64,000 nt of DNA from Pseudomonadales bacterium (lineage in GTDB: Bacteria; Pseudomonadota; Gammaproteobacteria; Pseudomonadales; Halieaceae): positions 992,001 to 1,056,000 of the forward strand of contig JACKNN010000001.1 in the NCBI GenBank assembly GCA_024234855.1. Reading direction: 5' to 3'. The translations under genes were made by a program, and so were the position numbers. Under the pieces are notes generated by a model. That model did not search any database. It saw only the letters and a list, made by a program, of their open reading frames with translations, and had not been told where the DNA came from. Shown one piece after another: positions 1 through 8,186 of this stretch. Numbering within the stretch: position 1 is the first letter of the stretch; every line of letters begins with the position of its first letter.

Positions 1-285
1 CCCCGCGCTGCTGCACTCGGCCATCAGCAGGGGAACCTGGCCGCCGGAGCGGGCCTGCAGGATCAGTCTGCCCTCAAACTTCAGGGTGCTGCGCAGCAGG
101 ACGGCAGCGGCGAGCAACTCGCCCAGCAGTCGGCCCACACCGGGGGCGTACTGGTGTATGGCAGTGATATCACGGAAGCTCGCCTCCAGTTGCACACTTT
201 CACCGCGGATGTCCGCATGTTCGAACAGGAATCGACGGGCCTGGTCCGCGGGGGTTGGTGTTGGTATGTGTTCGGGGTCGCTCAT
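1..285 (-). CDS. hslO: Hsp33 redox-regulated chaperonin, 5' part only
   Basis: The first 95 codons of a leftward gene that continues beyond the window edge. Hsp33 is a cytosolic holdase chaperone activated by oxidative unfolding, using a C-terminal zinc-binding CxC/CxxC centre. That C-terminal region is outside the window, so its cysteines cannot be checked. The N-terminus matches the family: a RRFLFEHADIRGE segment near residue 17 and LLRSTLKFEGRLILQ near residue 64 correspond to the conserved start of E. coli Hsp33. The ATG at 285 is the first good start; 219 bp separate it from the divergent oxidoreductase gene. Confidence 0.88.
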   Translation of the reverse strand, partial: MSDPEHIPTPTPADQARRFLFEHADIRGESVQLEASFRDITAIHQYAPGVGRLLGELLAAAVLLRSTLKFEGRLILQARSGGQVPLLMAECSSAG

Positions 286-504
286 GGGGTGCTATTGTAA
301 GTCAAAAAACAGTGTTCTGGCTGCATGGCTGAACTGCTTGGTCCGGGGACGCGTATAAAGCGGCAGGGATTCGAAGTAGAGTGTCGTCTGCTGCGCCCGC
401 CGCCACAGCGCCGGCGCCGCCCGTTCGCTGGTGACCCGACGGGTGGGGGTCGCGCACACAGCGTGGCGTGCGGAGCCTCGTGTAACCATTCCAGGAGAGA
501 GCGT

Positions 505-1371
505 ATGAAATTCAGCTACCAGGTGGGCATGTGTGACGCCGACCATTACCTGCCGCTGGCGCGTGCCGCGGAAGCGGCCGGCTACACCGGGATATGTGTG
601 CCAGACAGTATTTGTTACCCCCGGGAGGCGAGCTCCAGCTATCCCTACAACAAGGACGGCAGTCGGGAATTTCTCGAGAGTGTTCCCTTCGTAGAAAGCC
701 TCATCGCGGTAACGGCGATGGCGGCGGTGACACAGACCATCGAATTCGCCACCTTCGTCTACAAACTGGCGGTGCGCCAGGCCCCGCTGGTGGCAAAGCA
801 GGTGCAGGGAATCCAGGTCCTGTCGGGTAATCGCTTTGTGTTCGGTGTGGGTATCAGCCCGTGGGAGGAGGATTTTGCGGTATGTGGCGTGCCCTGGGAC
901 AAGCGCGGCCAGCGGCTTGACGAGCAGATCGAGATCTTCCGGGGCCTGGAAACAGGCGATTTTTTTGGTTACGAGGGCCAGCTGCACCATATGCCCGCCA
1001 ACAAGATGTGCCCGGTGCCCTCCCGGCCGACCCCCATACTGACTGGCGGTCATGCTGAGCCGGCCCTGAAGCGCGCGGCCCGGTTGGGGGACGGGTGGAT
1101 GTGTGCCGGGGCAGACCTGGCGCAACTTGAAGGCTACATCCGGCGGATCAACCAGCTGCGCGAGGAATACGGCACAGCCGACAAGCCCTTCAGGATATTC
1201 ACCACGGGCCAGGATGCCTTTACCCGGGATGGTATCGAGGCGCTGGAGCGCATCGGCGTGACCGATGTGATTATCGGTTTTCGCAACGTCTATGAGATGG
1301 AGCCGGACCGCCCGCTGGCGGAGAAAATTGCCATGCTCGAGTGGTATGCGGGGGAGTTTGTCCGGGCCTGA
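505..1371 (+). CDS. LLM-class flavin-dependent oxidoreductase (luciferase-like)
   Basis: 288 aa protein of the luciferase-like monooxygenase TIM-barrel superfamily, probably the F420/FMN-dependent TIGR03619-like group. These enzymes use reduced flavin for two-electron or oxygenation chemistry; the substrate is unknown here. Seen: an N-terminal FSYQVGMCDADHY strand, an AGYTGICVPDS segment, a FVFGVGISPWEEDF motif (GVGxxPW in this family), a PILTGGHAEPALKRAARLGDGW motif near residue 175 and a C-terminal RIGVTDVIIGF strand. The ATG at 505 is preceded by AGGAGAGAG and gives a family-typical start; the frame stays open upstream to 325, but that stretch looks non-coding. It is a single gene, with the PHA-system gene 80 bp downstream. 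Confidence 0.85.
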   Translation: MKFSYQVGMCDADHYLPLARAAEAAGYTGICVPDSICYPREASSSYPYNKDGSREFLESVPFVESLIAVTAMAAVTQTIEFATFVYKLAVRQAPLVAKQVQGIQVLSGNRFVFGVGISPWEEDFAVCGVPWDKRGQRLDEQIEIFRGLETGDFFGYEGQLHHMPANKMCPVPSRPTPILTGGHAEPALKRAARLGDGWMCAGADLAQLEGYIRRINQLREEYGTADKPFRIFTTGQDAFTRDGIEALERIGVTDVIIGFRNVYEMEPDRPLAEKIAMLEWYAGEFVRA

Positions 1372-1451
1372 CCGGATGGTCTGCGCACTGGCGCTAGTGT
1401 CACGCCACGGTGCTTGATCTATACTCTGGCAATCTGACAGAGGGGAAGTCC

Positions 1452-1727
1452 ATGGCCGGATTCAGGCTCACAAAGCCCTATACCATGTCCAAGGAGGAGG
1501 TGCGCGAGGCAGCCCAGGGTCTCGCTGCCAGCCTGGAGCGCGAACACGGGGTGCGTTCGCATTGGGAGGGCGACACTGTACGCATCAATGGCGCCGGGGT
1601 GAATGGCCAACTGTCATTCCACGATGGCCTGATCGATGTTTCGGTGCGGCTGGGTCTGCTGGCCTCCATGTTCGAGCCGGTGTTGCGCAGCGAGGTACAG
1701 CGTTACCTCGATACGCATGTGAGCTGA
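1452..1727 (+). CDS. polyhydroxyalkanoic acid system family protein
   Basis: 91 aa small basic protein resembling the PHA-granule-region family (TIGR02610). The N-terminal KPYTMSKEEVREAAQGLA helix, the LEREHGVRSHWEGDTVRINGAG strand pair and the VRLGLLASMFEPVLRSEVQRYL helix are typical of that family, whose biochemical role is unsettled. It may bind PHA granules or be a small accessory protein. The ATG at 1452 lies 6 nt after a GGGGAAG ribosome-binding site. No phaC or phaB gene is next to it, so a PHA role rests on family resemblance alone. It converges on the patatin gene. Confidence 0.68.
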   Translation: MAGFRLTKPYTMSKEEVREAAQGLAASLEREHGVRSHWEGDTVRINGAGVNGQLSFHDGLIDVSVRLGLLASMFEPVLRSEVQRYLDTHVS

Positions 1728-1751
1728 GCCGCGGTTGGGCAGGGCCTGGGT

Positions 1752-2819
1752 TCAGGCCAGCACCGTTGCCCCGCGCAGCGGGTCGCCCCCCTGCAGTAAT
1801 TCCCAGAACTCCTCCGCCAGCGCTTGTCCGCGCGCCACGCACGCCTGCCAGTAGCCGACGCGCTCTGCGTGCGGTAGCGCGGTGAAATCGGATCGATCCG
1901 GAATCTTCCCCAGCGGCAGTGCGGCGGTAAATTCCCGGCTGGGACACAGCAGTACCAGCTTGTCGACGTGGTGGATCGCCGCCTGGCGCCAGGGCAGGAA
2001 CTTGTCGAACCAGCCGGGGACGACACCGGGGCTGAAATGGGGGTAGAGAATCAGGCCCTCACCGCAGAACTGGTCCAGGTCGAAATGGTAATCGATGATG
2101 CCGCCGTCCCAGTACTGGCCGGGCGGCGCCCCGCTGATGTCGCGCTCGCCGGTGAGCACAAAGGGTATGGCGCCGCTGGCGTGCAGGGCGGCCAGCACAT
2201 TGCTTTCATCCAGTCTGCAGTAACGGGTGTTGAAATCGTGGAATGCCAGCCCGGCGTTTGGCCCGGCCCCGGAGTGAAACACCACCCGCTGGAAGTGAGC
2301 GCTGAGCAGCCGCCGGCTGACGGCGTTGCCCAGTGCGGCCGCCCCCATGCCTGTCGCGAGCAGGGGGGTTGATGTCGTCCCCGACGGCCCGCGACCGCGG
2401 GCGGTGACGATGTGGCTGTGAATGCGGGGATGGTTGATCAGGGCACCGGCGCCGTCTTCCCCCAAAATGCCTTGCAGAATTCCCAGGCTGACCGCACTCA
2501 CCTCGGCCGCTGTAGGTCTGGTCGCATAGTGCTGGTGCAGGTAGGCCGCCTCGAGCCTGGCGATGGCCGACACCGGGTCCGGCTGCGCCAGGCAGGCGTG
2601 GCGCCAGGTGCCAATTGACGAACCCAGTACAGATAGCGGGCGCTCACTGCGCTGCAGGAAATCGCCGAAGACCAGTCGGTCGAGCCGGGCCAGGATAAAC
2701 CACTTGGGCCCGCCGGATGCCCCCAGCAGCTGGCTGAACAGGTCTGCCGACCAGCCTTCTCGGCCGATCTGGCGGGCCGCTTCACGGCCCAGGTAAACGG
2801 ACAGCGCCCTAGCCGCCAT
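1752..2819 (-). CDS. patatin-like phospholipase
   Basis: 355 aa predicted serine acyl hydrolase. The catalytic dyad is visible: nucleophile elbow GSSIG at residues 66-70 (Ser68) and Asp238 in the WDGGIIDYH segment. The glycine-rich oxyanion region is probably LGASGGPKW near residues 32-40. Patatins release fatty acids from membrane lipids or other acyl esters; no signal peptide is evident, so it is probably cytosolic or peripheral. The ATG at 2819 overlaps the last 11 nt of the upstream araC-type gene, suggesting translational coupling and one transcript. A longer in-frame start at 2858 lies inside the regulator and is less likely. Confidence 0.82.
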   Translation of the reverse strand: MAARALSVYLGREAARQIGREGWSADLFSQLLGASGGPKWFILARLDRLVFGDFLQRSERPLSVLGSSIGTWRHACLAQPDPVSAIARLEAAYLHQHYATRPTAAEVSAVSLGILQGILGEDGAGALINHPRIHSHIVTARGRGPSGTTSTPLLATGMGAAALGNAVSRRLLSAHFQRVVFHSGAGPNAGLAFHDFNTRYCRLDESNVLAALHASGAIPFVLTGERDISGAPPGQYWDGGIIDYHFDLDQFCGEGLILYPHFSPGVVPGWFDKFLPWRQAAIHHVDKLVLLCPSREFTAALPLGKIPDRSDFTALPHAERVGYWQACVARGQALAEEFWELLQGGDPLRGATVLA

Positions 2820-3807
2820 GGCGCACTGCCGCGGGCGAGCGCCCGGTCCATTTTTCATAGGCGCGGCGGAAGTTGGAGGCGTCGTTGAAGCCGACCAGGT
2901 AGGCGATACTGGACAAAGGCAAGCGGGTGTTCTGCAGGTAGCGGGTAGCGTGTTCGGCGCGAACCTGGTCCAGCAGTTCCTGGTACGAGCGGTGTTCGCT
3001 TTCCAGGCGCCGACGGTAGGTGCGCGAACTGAGATTCAGCAATTTCGCAATCTGGGGCATGCTGGGGTACTGCCCCTCCAGTTTGCGCATCAGTCGCAGG
3101 GTCTGTTCAGCGACCGAGTGTTCTTCCTCCAGGTCCGCCAGCAGCCGGGCGCATTCGCCTTCATACAGGTTGCGCAGGGCCGGGTTGGAAGACGGCAGGG
3201 GCGTCTGCAGCAGGTCCCGGCGAAAGCCGATGCGGCCGGTGATGCAATCGAACCTGACATCCGGGCCGAACACTTCGTAATAGCGGGCGGCGTGGGCCGG
3301 CTCAGCGTAGGGCACCTCGAGGTGCAGCTGCAGGTCATCGCGATTCAGTAGCCCCCTCAGGGTGTTGAGCATGGCCCCGCACATCAGTTCGAAGCCAAAA
3401 TCCAGCGGTGTTTCGGCCAGGCTGCTGGCGGTGGTCAACAGGCACAGATCGTCCACGATTTCATATTCCAGGTGCAGGGCCGGTGCCAGCAGGTGGTAGT
3501 ACTTGAGGAACAGGTCGATCACCTGGCTGAGGTCGCGGCAGGTCATGAATGCCTGGCCCAGCACCGCGTGGGCGCTCAGATTGAGGCGCAGCCCCAGGTT
3601 GATGCCCAGGGCGGGGTCGCCGGTCAGGCGCTGGGCATTGGCGACGAGGCTGGCGAAATCCCGGTCGCTGACCCGGGCGCCGATAGTGGCAAGACCCGTC
3701 CCGGTGAGGCTGGTGCCTGCCAGCAGGGAATTGCGGTCACAGCCCTGGCTCTCCACCATATCGATGAGTATCAGGGCGTATTGTGCGGGGGTGGTCGTTT
3801 TGGCCAT
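2809..3807 (-). CDS. AraC family transcriptional regulator
   Basis: 332 aa regulator with an N-terminal Arabinose_bd-type domain (about residues 15-200) and a C-terminal AraC double helix-turn-helix (about 230-330). The second HTH shows LSSIAYLVGFNDASNFRRAY followed by KWTGRSP, the standard family signature. It is transcribed divergently from the diiron protein gene at 3915, with 107 bp between the starts, and overlaps the patatin gene downstream, so it probably controls one or both. The start was taken as the ATG at 3807. An in-frame TTG at 3843 would add 12 residues without an obvious ribosome-binding site. The ligand is unknown; fatty acids or esters are plausible given the neighbour. Confidence 0.87.
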   Translation of the reverse strand: MAKTTTPAQYALILIDMVESQGCDRNSLLAGTSLTGTGLATIGARVSDRDFASLVANAQRLTGDPALGINLGLRLNLSAHAVLGQAFMTCRDLSQVIDLFLKYYHLLAPALHLEYEIVDDLCLLTTASSLAETPLDFGFELMCGAMLNTLRGLLNRDDLQLHLEVPYAEPAHAARYYEVFGPDVRFDCITGRIGFRRDLLQTPLPSSNPALRNLYEGECARLLADLEEEHSVAEQTLRLMRKLEGQYPSMPQIAKLLNLSSRTYRRRLESEHRSYQELLDQVRAEHATRYLQNTRLPLSSIAYLVGFNDASNFRRAYEKWTGRSPAAVRHGG

Positions 3808-3914
3808 TGCGCCATTTGGCCACAAATGACCTGAAATTGACAATACTTTACCTTGTTGCGCCCGCCGCCATCTTCCATAGTCAATGTTTAACCTGTAACA
3901 GTGGAGTTGCCTTG

Positions 3915-5105
3915 ATGAAAGTGGAATGGACTGAAACTACCCCGCGCAAGATCCAGCAGTTCGCCGGCGCCGACTATCCGAAGGAAAATCCCGACCTGGA
4001 AGACCTGCTGACCAGCGCCGATGTCGATCACATCGCCGAGATATTCCAGACGCCCCTGTCGGGTTCATATAACTGGGATTACCAGGTTCAGGACGACCGC
4101 ATCAAGAAGCTTTACGACCTGGGCAAGCAGCTCAACTGGGATCCGGAGATGGATATCGACTGGGATCGCCCCTGGCCTTCGGAACAGGTTCAGCCGGAGA
4201 TGATGAACCTGCAGGATTACGCGCCCTACCTGGCGATGGACGAAAAAACCCGCAAGGAATTCTGGCTGCACATGAATGCCTGGAGCCTGTCCCAGTTCCT
4301 CCACGGTGAGCAGGGCGCGCTGCTGGTGGCGTCCCAGCTGTGTTCCTGTGCGCCCACCCTGAACGCCAAGCTGTATGCCGCCTCCCAGACCTTCGATGAG
4401 GCGCGACATGTGGAGGTGTTCAACAAGTACCTGCAGCAGCGCATCGGCATGATGTACCCCATCAACACCTACCTGAAAAGCATCATCGATAAAATCCTGA
4501 CCGATGCGCGCTGGGATATGAAATTTATCGGCATGCAGATCGTGATTGAGGGCCTCGCCCTGTCGGCGTTCAATACGACCCGCGAAACCACCCCTGACCC
4601 GGTGCTGAAAGATGTCGTTTACCTGGTGACCCGGGACGAGGCGCGCCATGTCACTTTCGGGGTCAATTACCTGGAAGAGTTCGTCAGGACCCTGTCCGAC
4701 GAGGAGCGCGAAGAGCGCGCCCTGTTCGCCTACGAGGCCTGCGTGGTCAGCCGCGAGCGCCTGGTGGCCACGGATGTATTCCGCCATTTTGGCTGGGATG
4801 TGGAAGAGGCGCGCAAGCAGGTGCTCGAGGGCTTCGTCATGTCCACGTTCCGCAACCTGTTATTCCAGCGCGTGATCCCCAACCTCAAGCGGATCGGCCT
4901 GCTGACCGACAGGGTCAGGCCCAAATTCGAGGAGCTGGGTATTCTCGACTACGAGAACCTGGCCACCGACGGCGATATCGACTGGGCCGCCATGGAGCGG
5001 CCGCTGGATACCCAGGAAGCCCAGTCCCATGAGCAGAGCATGCTCGCGGCCTTCCAGGCGGAGCACCAGAAGCAGGAGGCGGCCAAGGCGAGTAACGCGG
5101 CCTGA
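3915..5105 (+). CDS. ferritin-like diiron protein (AurF/VlmB-like)
   Basis: 396 aa mostly helical protein with two diiron ExxH signatures, DEARHVEVF near residue 163 and DEARHVTFG near residue 241. Each has a preceding glutamate helix (HGEQGALLVASQL and QIVIEGLALSAF). This E...ExxH...E...ExxH pattern belongs to ferritin-like oxygenases and oxidases such as p-aminobenzoate N-oxygenase AurF and VlmB. It should activate O2 at a binuclear iron or Mn/Fe centre; the substrate is unknown. The C-terminus is a polar Gln/Glu/Lys-rich tail. The ATG at 3915 follows GTGGAGTTGCCTTG. It is divergent from the AraC regulator, a candidate for its control, and ends at a strong bidirectional terminator. Confidence 0.8.
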   Translation: MKVEWTETTPRKIQQFAGADYPKENPDLEDLLTSADVDHIAEIFQTPLSGSYNWDYQVQDDRIKKLYDLGKQLNWDPEMDIDWDRPWPSEQVQPEMMNLQDYAPYLAMDEKTRKEFWLHMNAWSLSQFLHGEQGALLVASQLCSCAPTLNAKLYAASQTFDEARHVEVFNKYLQQRIGMMYPINTYLKSIIDKILTDARWDMKFIGMQIVIEGLALSAFNTTRETTPDPVLKDVVYLVTRDEARHVTFGVNYLEEFVRTLSDEEREERALFAYEACVVSRERLVATDVFRHFGWDVEEARKQVLEGFVMSTFRNLLFQRVIPNLKRIGLLTDRVRPKFEELGILDYENLATDGDIDWAAMERPLDTQEAQSHEQSMLAAFQAEHQKQEAAKASNAA

Positions 5106-5147
5106 GGTGGCACTACGTGGTGCCCGCCGGGACGGGGGGCATCCGAC

Positions 5148-5181
5148 CAAAAAAAAAGCCGGCTCAAAGCCGGCTTTTTTT
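5148..5181. terminator. bidirectional rho-independent terminator
   Basis: A-rich tract, AGCCGGCT stem arm, short CAA loop and matching AGCCGGCT arm followed by a T-run. The mirror-image A and T tracts give a terminator on both strands, placed between the convergent diiron-protein gene and rpsT. Confidence 0.9.
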
Positions 5182-5201
5182 GTGCTTGGGCGGGGCGTCC
5201 G

Positions 5202-5468
5202 TCAGGCGGCCAGGGCCTTGACCTGTGTGTTCAGGCGGCTCTTGTGACGGGCGGCCTTGTTCTTGTGAATAATACCCTTGTCGGCCATACGGTCGATGAC
5301 GGGTACAGCGCTGTCGTAGGCGGCCCTGGCTGCTGCTGCGTCGCCGGTGCTGATCGCCGTGTTGACCTTCTTGATCATGGTACGAACCATGGAGCGCAGG
5401 CTGGCGTTGTGGTTGCGGCGCCTTTCAGACTGGCGCGCGCGCTTTTTTGCTTGTGGTGAATTGGCCAC
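5202..5468 (-). CDS. rpsT: 30S ribosomal protein S20
   Basis: 88 aa highly basic protein with the S20 signature: [19 protein letters not shown] near the N-terminus and [17 protein letters not shown] at the C-terminus. It binds 16S rRNA in the small subunit body. The start codon is GTG at 5468, preceded by AGAGGTAAG. A non-AUG start is notable because E. coli rpsT uses UUG in its translational autoregulation; similar control is plausible. It shares the terminator at 5148-5181 with the convergent gene. Confidence 0.97.
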   Translation of the reverse strand: MANSPQAKKRARQSERRRNHNASLRSMVRTMIKKVNTAISTGDAAAARAAYDSAVPVIDRMADKGIIHKNKAARHKSRLNTQVKALAA

Positions 5469-5612
5469 TGTGAACTTACCTCTACCGGGGTCAAAAATCA
5501 GGAGGCGAGATTATTCACATTCGACCCTCCCTTGTCAACCGGCGGGCGGCGGGACGGTTGGCGGCAACCGGGAGTGGAATCGGGGCTTAAGCCGGTGCAC
5601 CGGCTGGGATAC

Positions 5613-5628
5613 ACTAACGCCTGTTAGT
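5613..5628. promoter_or_regulatory. putative TetR-type operator (perfect 6-4-6 inverted repeat)
   Basis: ACTAAC-GCCT-GTTAGT is a perfect inverted repeat ending 5 bp before the first possible start of the TetR gene. Length, symmetry and position suit an autoregulatory TetR operator. A separate 14-bp palindrome, GCCGGTGCACCGGC, lies at 5591-5604. Inference from symmetry only. Confidence 0.5.
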
Positions 5629-5633
5629 CAGTT

Positions 5634-6290
5634 ATGGCAGGCACACCGAATGAGCGCACCGCAATGGCAGTCGAGGTAGCAAGCAGCGGCCAGGCCCCTT
5701 CCACAGCGGAGCGTATACTGGACGCCGCGGAGACGCTTTTCGCCGAGAAAGGCTACAGCGCCACCTCGCTGGGAGATGTGGCGGACCGGGTAGGGATTCG
5801 CTCCCCGAGCCTGTACAACCACTTCAGGAACAAGGAGGCGCTGTACCTGGCGGTACTGGAGCGCCTGCTGGAGGATTTTTCCGCACCACTGGAAGAGCTT
5901 GGCAAGTCCCCGGTAACCCACGAGCGGGTGTTCCAGTGGCTGGACACCATCGTGCGCCAGCACCACGCCAACCCCAACCTGGCGCGCCTGCTGCAGCACG
6001 CCGCCCTGTCCGGCGGGCCCCATACCAACGAGTTGATCGACCGCTTGTTCCGGCCCATGTTCCAGCCGGATGCACAGGTGGATGGCGATGCGATCGCCCT
6101 GTTCAAGGATACCGGCCTGATGCCGTGGGCGGTCATGGCATTCAATAACCTGGTCATGTCCTATGTCACCATGGCCCCCATGTACCGGGATTTACTGGGG
6201 CAGGACCCGTTCAGCGAAGCCGCCCTGGAAAACCAGCTGAATCTCATCAAATCCCTGCTGCGGGCGGTTTTCGAGTACAGGGGCGAGTGA
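5634..6290 (+). CDS. TetR family transcriptional regulator
   Basis: 218 aa regulator. The N-terminal TetR_N helix-turn-helix lies at about residues 24-70, with AERILDAAETLFAEKGYSATS, then VADRVGIRSPSLYNHFRNKE, the canonical recognition helix. The C-terminal ligand domain is divergent and names no ligand. Two starts are possible: ATG at 5634, which nearly abuts the putative operator, and ATG at 5664 (208 aa), which leaves a more normal leader. The HTH is intact with either. The tyrosine phosphatase gene follows after 57 bp on the same strand and may be co-transcribed. Confidence 0.9.
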   Translation: MAGTPNERTAMAVEVASSGQAPSTAERILDAAETLFAEKGYSATSLGDVADRVGIRSPSLYNHFRNKEALYLAVLERLLEDFSAPLEELGKSPVTHERVFQWLDTIVRQHHANPNLARLLQHAALSGGPHTNELIDRLFRPMFQPDAQVDGDAIALFKDTGLMPWAVMAFNNLVMSYVTMAPMYRDLLGQDPFSEAALENQLNLIKSLLRAVFEYRGE

Positions 6291-6347
6291 ACTTGGGCAT
6301 AATGAACGCTTTCCTCCCGGCATTCCTGACAGGGCCCTGGCTATACC

Positions 6348-7346
6348 ATGTTGATTTCTGATGCAGTCCATATCTGGCGTGAGCCGGGCGGTGATTACCA
6401 CATAGAGTGGCAGGTGACCGACCCGGGCACCGAAGTGACTGTCGAGCCACTGGTCGCGGACGGTGGACTCCAGCTCCACTATGCACAACAGCCCGGGCCG
6501 GGGGCCCGGCTGGCGGGGCTGGCTCCCGCACGCCGGCATTTCTTCCGCCTGCGCGACCAGCACGGTACCGAAGTTGTGGCGATGGAGCGTCGGCTGGGTA
6601 TGGACGGGGCCCCGAATTTCCGTGACTTCGGGGGCTATCGAACGAGTGCGGGGCGGCAGGTGAAGTGGGGTTTCCTGTTCCGCTCCGGCCACTTGTCCAC
6701 CCTGAGCCAGCAGGATGTTGACCTGCTGGCCAGCCTGGACCTGGACCTGGTATTCGATTTTCGCCGGCTGGAGGAGCAGGAGGCCGACGCCAGCAGGTTG
6801 CCGCGCCAGTCTACTCCCCGGGTTGTCAGCCTGCCGATCATCCCCGGCAGCAACTCGCGGTTCTTTGAGCGGGCGGGCGAGCAGTCCAACCAGCCGGATG
6901 CCATGTTCAATTTCATGCTCGAGATCAATCGCGACTTTGCCGGTCCACAGGCGGTCACCTACAGTCGCATGTTCCGGGAGATTCTGGCGGCGCCCGATGC
7001 CCGTTTTCTGGTGCACTGCGCAGCGGGCAAGGATCGCACCGGTTTCGCGGCAGCCATCATCCTGCTGGCGCTGGGGGTGTCGCGGGACCTGGTGATGCGG
7101 GATTACCTGCTGACGGCACGCTACTACCTGCCGGAGCGCGAGCTGGACCGGCTGCGTCGCAAGTACCAGTTGGAGCATATGGTGGCCGAATCGATCCTGC
7201 CCATGCTGGAAGTGCACGAGGACTACCTGGCAAATGCCCTGCACCATATCGACGAGAACTACCGCAGCGTGGAGGACTATCTCGAGCAGGCCCTCGGGGT
7301 GGGCCCGGCTGAGCTGGCCGAGTTGCGGGCTCGCTACCTGGAGTGA
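6348..7346 (+). CDS. tyrosine/serine protein phosphatase (Y_phosphatase3 type)
   Basis: 332 aa. The cysteine phosphatase P-loop C-x5-R is seen as HCAAGKDRTGF near residue 222. It is preceded by the NFRDFGGYRT and GFLFRSGHLS motifs characteristic of the MptpB/Y_phosphatase3 group. These enzymes hydrolyse phosphotyrosine, phosphoserine or phosphoinositides. The first 85 residues or so are not part of the catalytic fold and look like a small all-beta domain. No signal peptide is seen, so it is probably cytosolic. It follows the TetR gene on the same strand. Confidence 0.85.
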   Translation: MLISDAVHIWREPGGDYHIEWQVTDPGTEVTVEPLVADGGLQLHYAQQPGPGARLAGLAPARRHFFRLRDQHGTEVVAMERRLGMDGAPNFRDFGGYRTSAGRQVKWGFLFRSGHLSTLSQQDVDLLASLDLDLVFDFRRLEEQEADASRLPRQSTPRVVSLPIIPGSNSRFFERAGEQSNQPDAMFNFMLEINRDFAGPQAVTYSRMFREILAAPDARFLVHCAAGKDRTGFAAAIILLALGVSRDLVMRDYLLTARYYLPERELDRLRRKYQLEHMVAESILPMLEVHEDYLANALHHIDENYRSVEDYLEQALGVGPAELAELRARYLE

Positions 7347-7373
7347 ACCCGGTGAGCGTGGCGCGTGCTGGGG

Positions 7374-7646
7374 TCAGGCGTCCATGCAGGCCGCTTTGGC
7401 CGCGCTGATCTGCTTTTTCTGGCAACCGCCGGCGGCGTTTTCACCGACGCACCACTTGCGCAGGCCGTCCCAGGCCGTCAACGGCACAGACCTGCCGTCG
7501 TTGCACCGGACGGTGAACTGGGCGTACGGTATGCCATCGGCCGTCTCGGCGTGGGTTTCAAAGACAATGCTGGTGGGTTTTGCGGCATGGCTGCCGGCAG
7601 AGGCCAGTAACAGGGTAACCGCGGCTATTTTCTGCACGGTGTTCAT
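7374..7646 (-). CDS. small exported protein of unknown function
   Basis: 90 aa. Residues 1-21 form a Sec signal peptide (Lys6, hydrophobic VTLLLASAGS core, AHA-type cleavage near SHA-AK). The mature part has four cysteines (in TVRCNDG, RKWCVGEN, GGCQKK and AACMDA), which could form two disulfides in the periplasm. I do not recognise a family. A GAGGAAAA ribosome-binding site precedes the ATG at 7646. Its 5' leader contains the hairpin at 7678-7706. It converges on the phosphatase gene. Confidence 0.65.
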   Translation of the reverse strand: MNTVQKIAAVTLLLASAGSHAAKPTSIVFETHAETADGIPYAQFTVRCNDGRSVPLTAWDGLRKWCVGENAAGGCQKKQISAAKAACMDA

Positions 7647-7677
7647 CAGGTTTTCCTCAAACAGTTGGCGGCGGCGC

Positions 7678-7706
7678 GCGCGGCACCGGCGTGACCGGCG
7701 CCGCGC
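7678..7706 (-). other. GC-rich inverted repeat in the leader of the small exported protein gene
   Basis: Twelve-base arms separated by a 5-nt loop, with one mismatch that becomes a G-U pair in the leftward transcript. There is no T-run, so it is not a classical terminator. It lies 32 bp upstream of the ATG at 7646, where an RNA structure could influence translation or stability. Confidence 0.4.
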
Positions 7707-7847
7707 AGCGCTATGGTACTGTTATACGCTGCTGGTGCGTAACGGATTTGTCACTATTTGGGAAGATTTGTAACAATTGCGCGATACATGGCGAAGCAAT
7801 AATTTAACTGGTTGATTTTATTATCTATTCTTCTCCCCGAAGAAAAT

Positions 7848-8069
7848 TCAGGCCAGCCAGATGAGGATCCAGCCAGCCGCCGCCAGCAGCAGGGCCTGGC
7901 CGGCCTTGTCCAGCCTGGCCAGCGCGTACAGGTAGGAGAGCGGGGGCAGCAGCAGGGTGCAAAGTCCCCAGGCGTAATCGTCTTTCCACGACTCGATAAG
8001 CAGAACGACCCAGCTGAGCAGCAGGGCCACAGTGCCAAACGTGATCATTGTGGCGGTTGTCGCGTCCAT
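7848..8069 (-). CDS. small inner-membrane protein, two predicted TM helices
   Basis: 73 aa. Two hydrophobic stretches are seen, about residues 8-25 (ITFGTVALLLSWVVLL) and 36-73, the latter broken by an RLDKAG turn. A CGGAGGAAAC ribosome-binding site precedes the ATG at 8069, which strongly supports this start. I do not recognise a named family; the gene is monocistronic. The 201 bp between it and the small exported protein gene are AT-rich and include a TTCTTC/GAAGAA inverted repeat near 7825-7842 but no other gene. Confidence 0.6.
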   Translation of the reverse strand: MDATTATMITFGTVALLLSWVVLLIESWKDDYAWGLCTLLLPPLSYLYALARLDKAGQALLLAAAGWILIWLA

Positions 8070-8186
8070 GTTTCCTCCGGTCCATATATGGCTAATCAGG
8101 CGGCAGCAGATTAGCAGAAAGCCGTGGTGGCGTCAGTGCCGGCGCGGCATTTATTAGCCGGGCCCGGCCAGCCGGCGGGAGCGCGG

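Noticed and set aside
292..1125. 277-codon leftward frame opposite the LLM oxidoreductase
   Set aside because: Overlaps the recognisable oxidoreductase entirely and shows no family motif.
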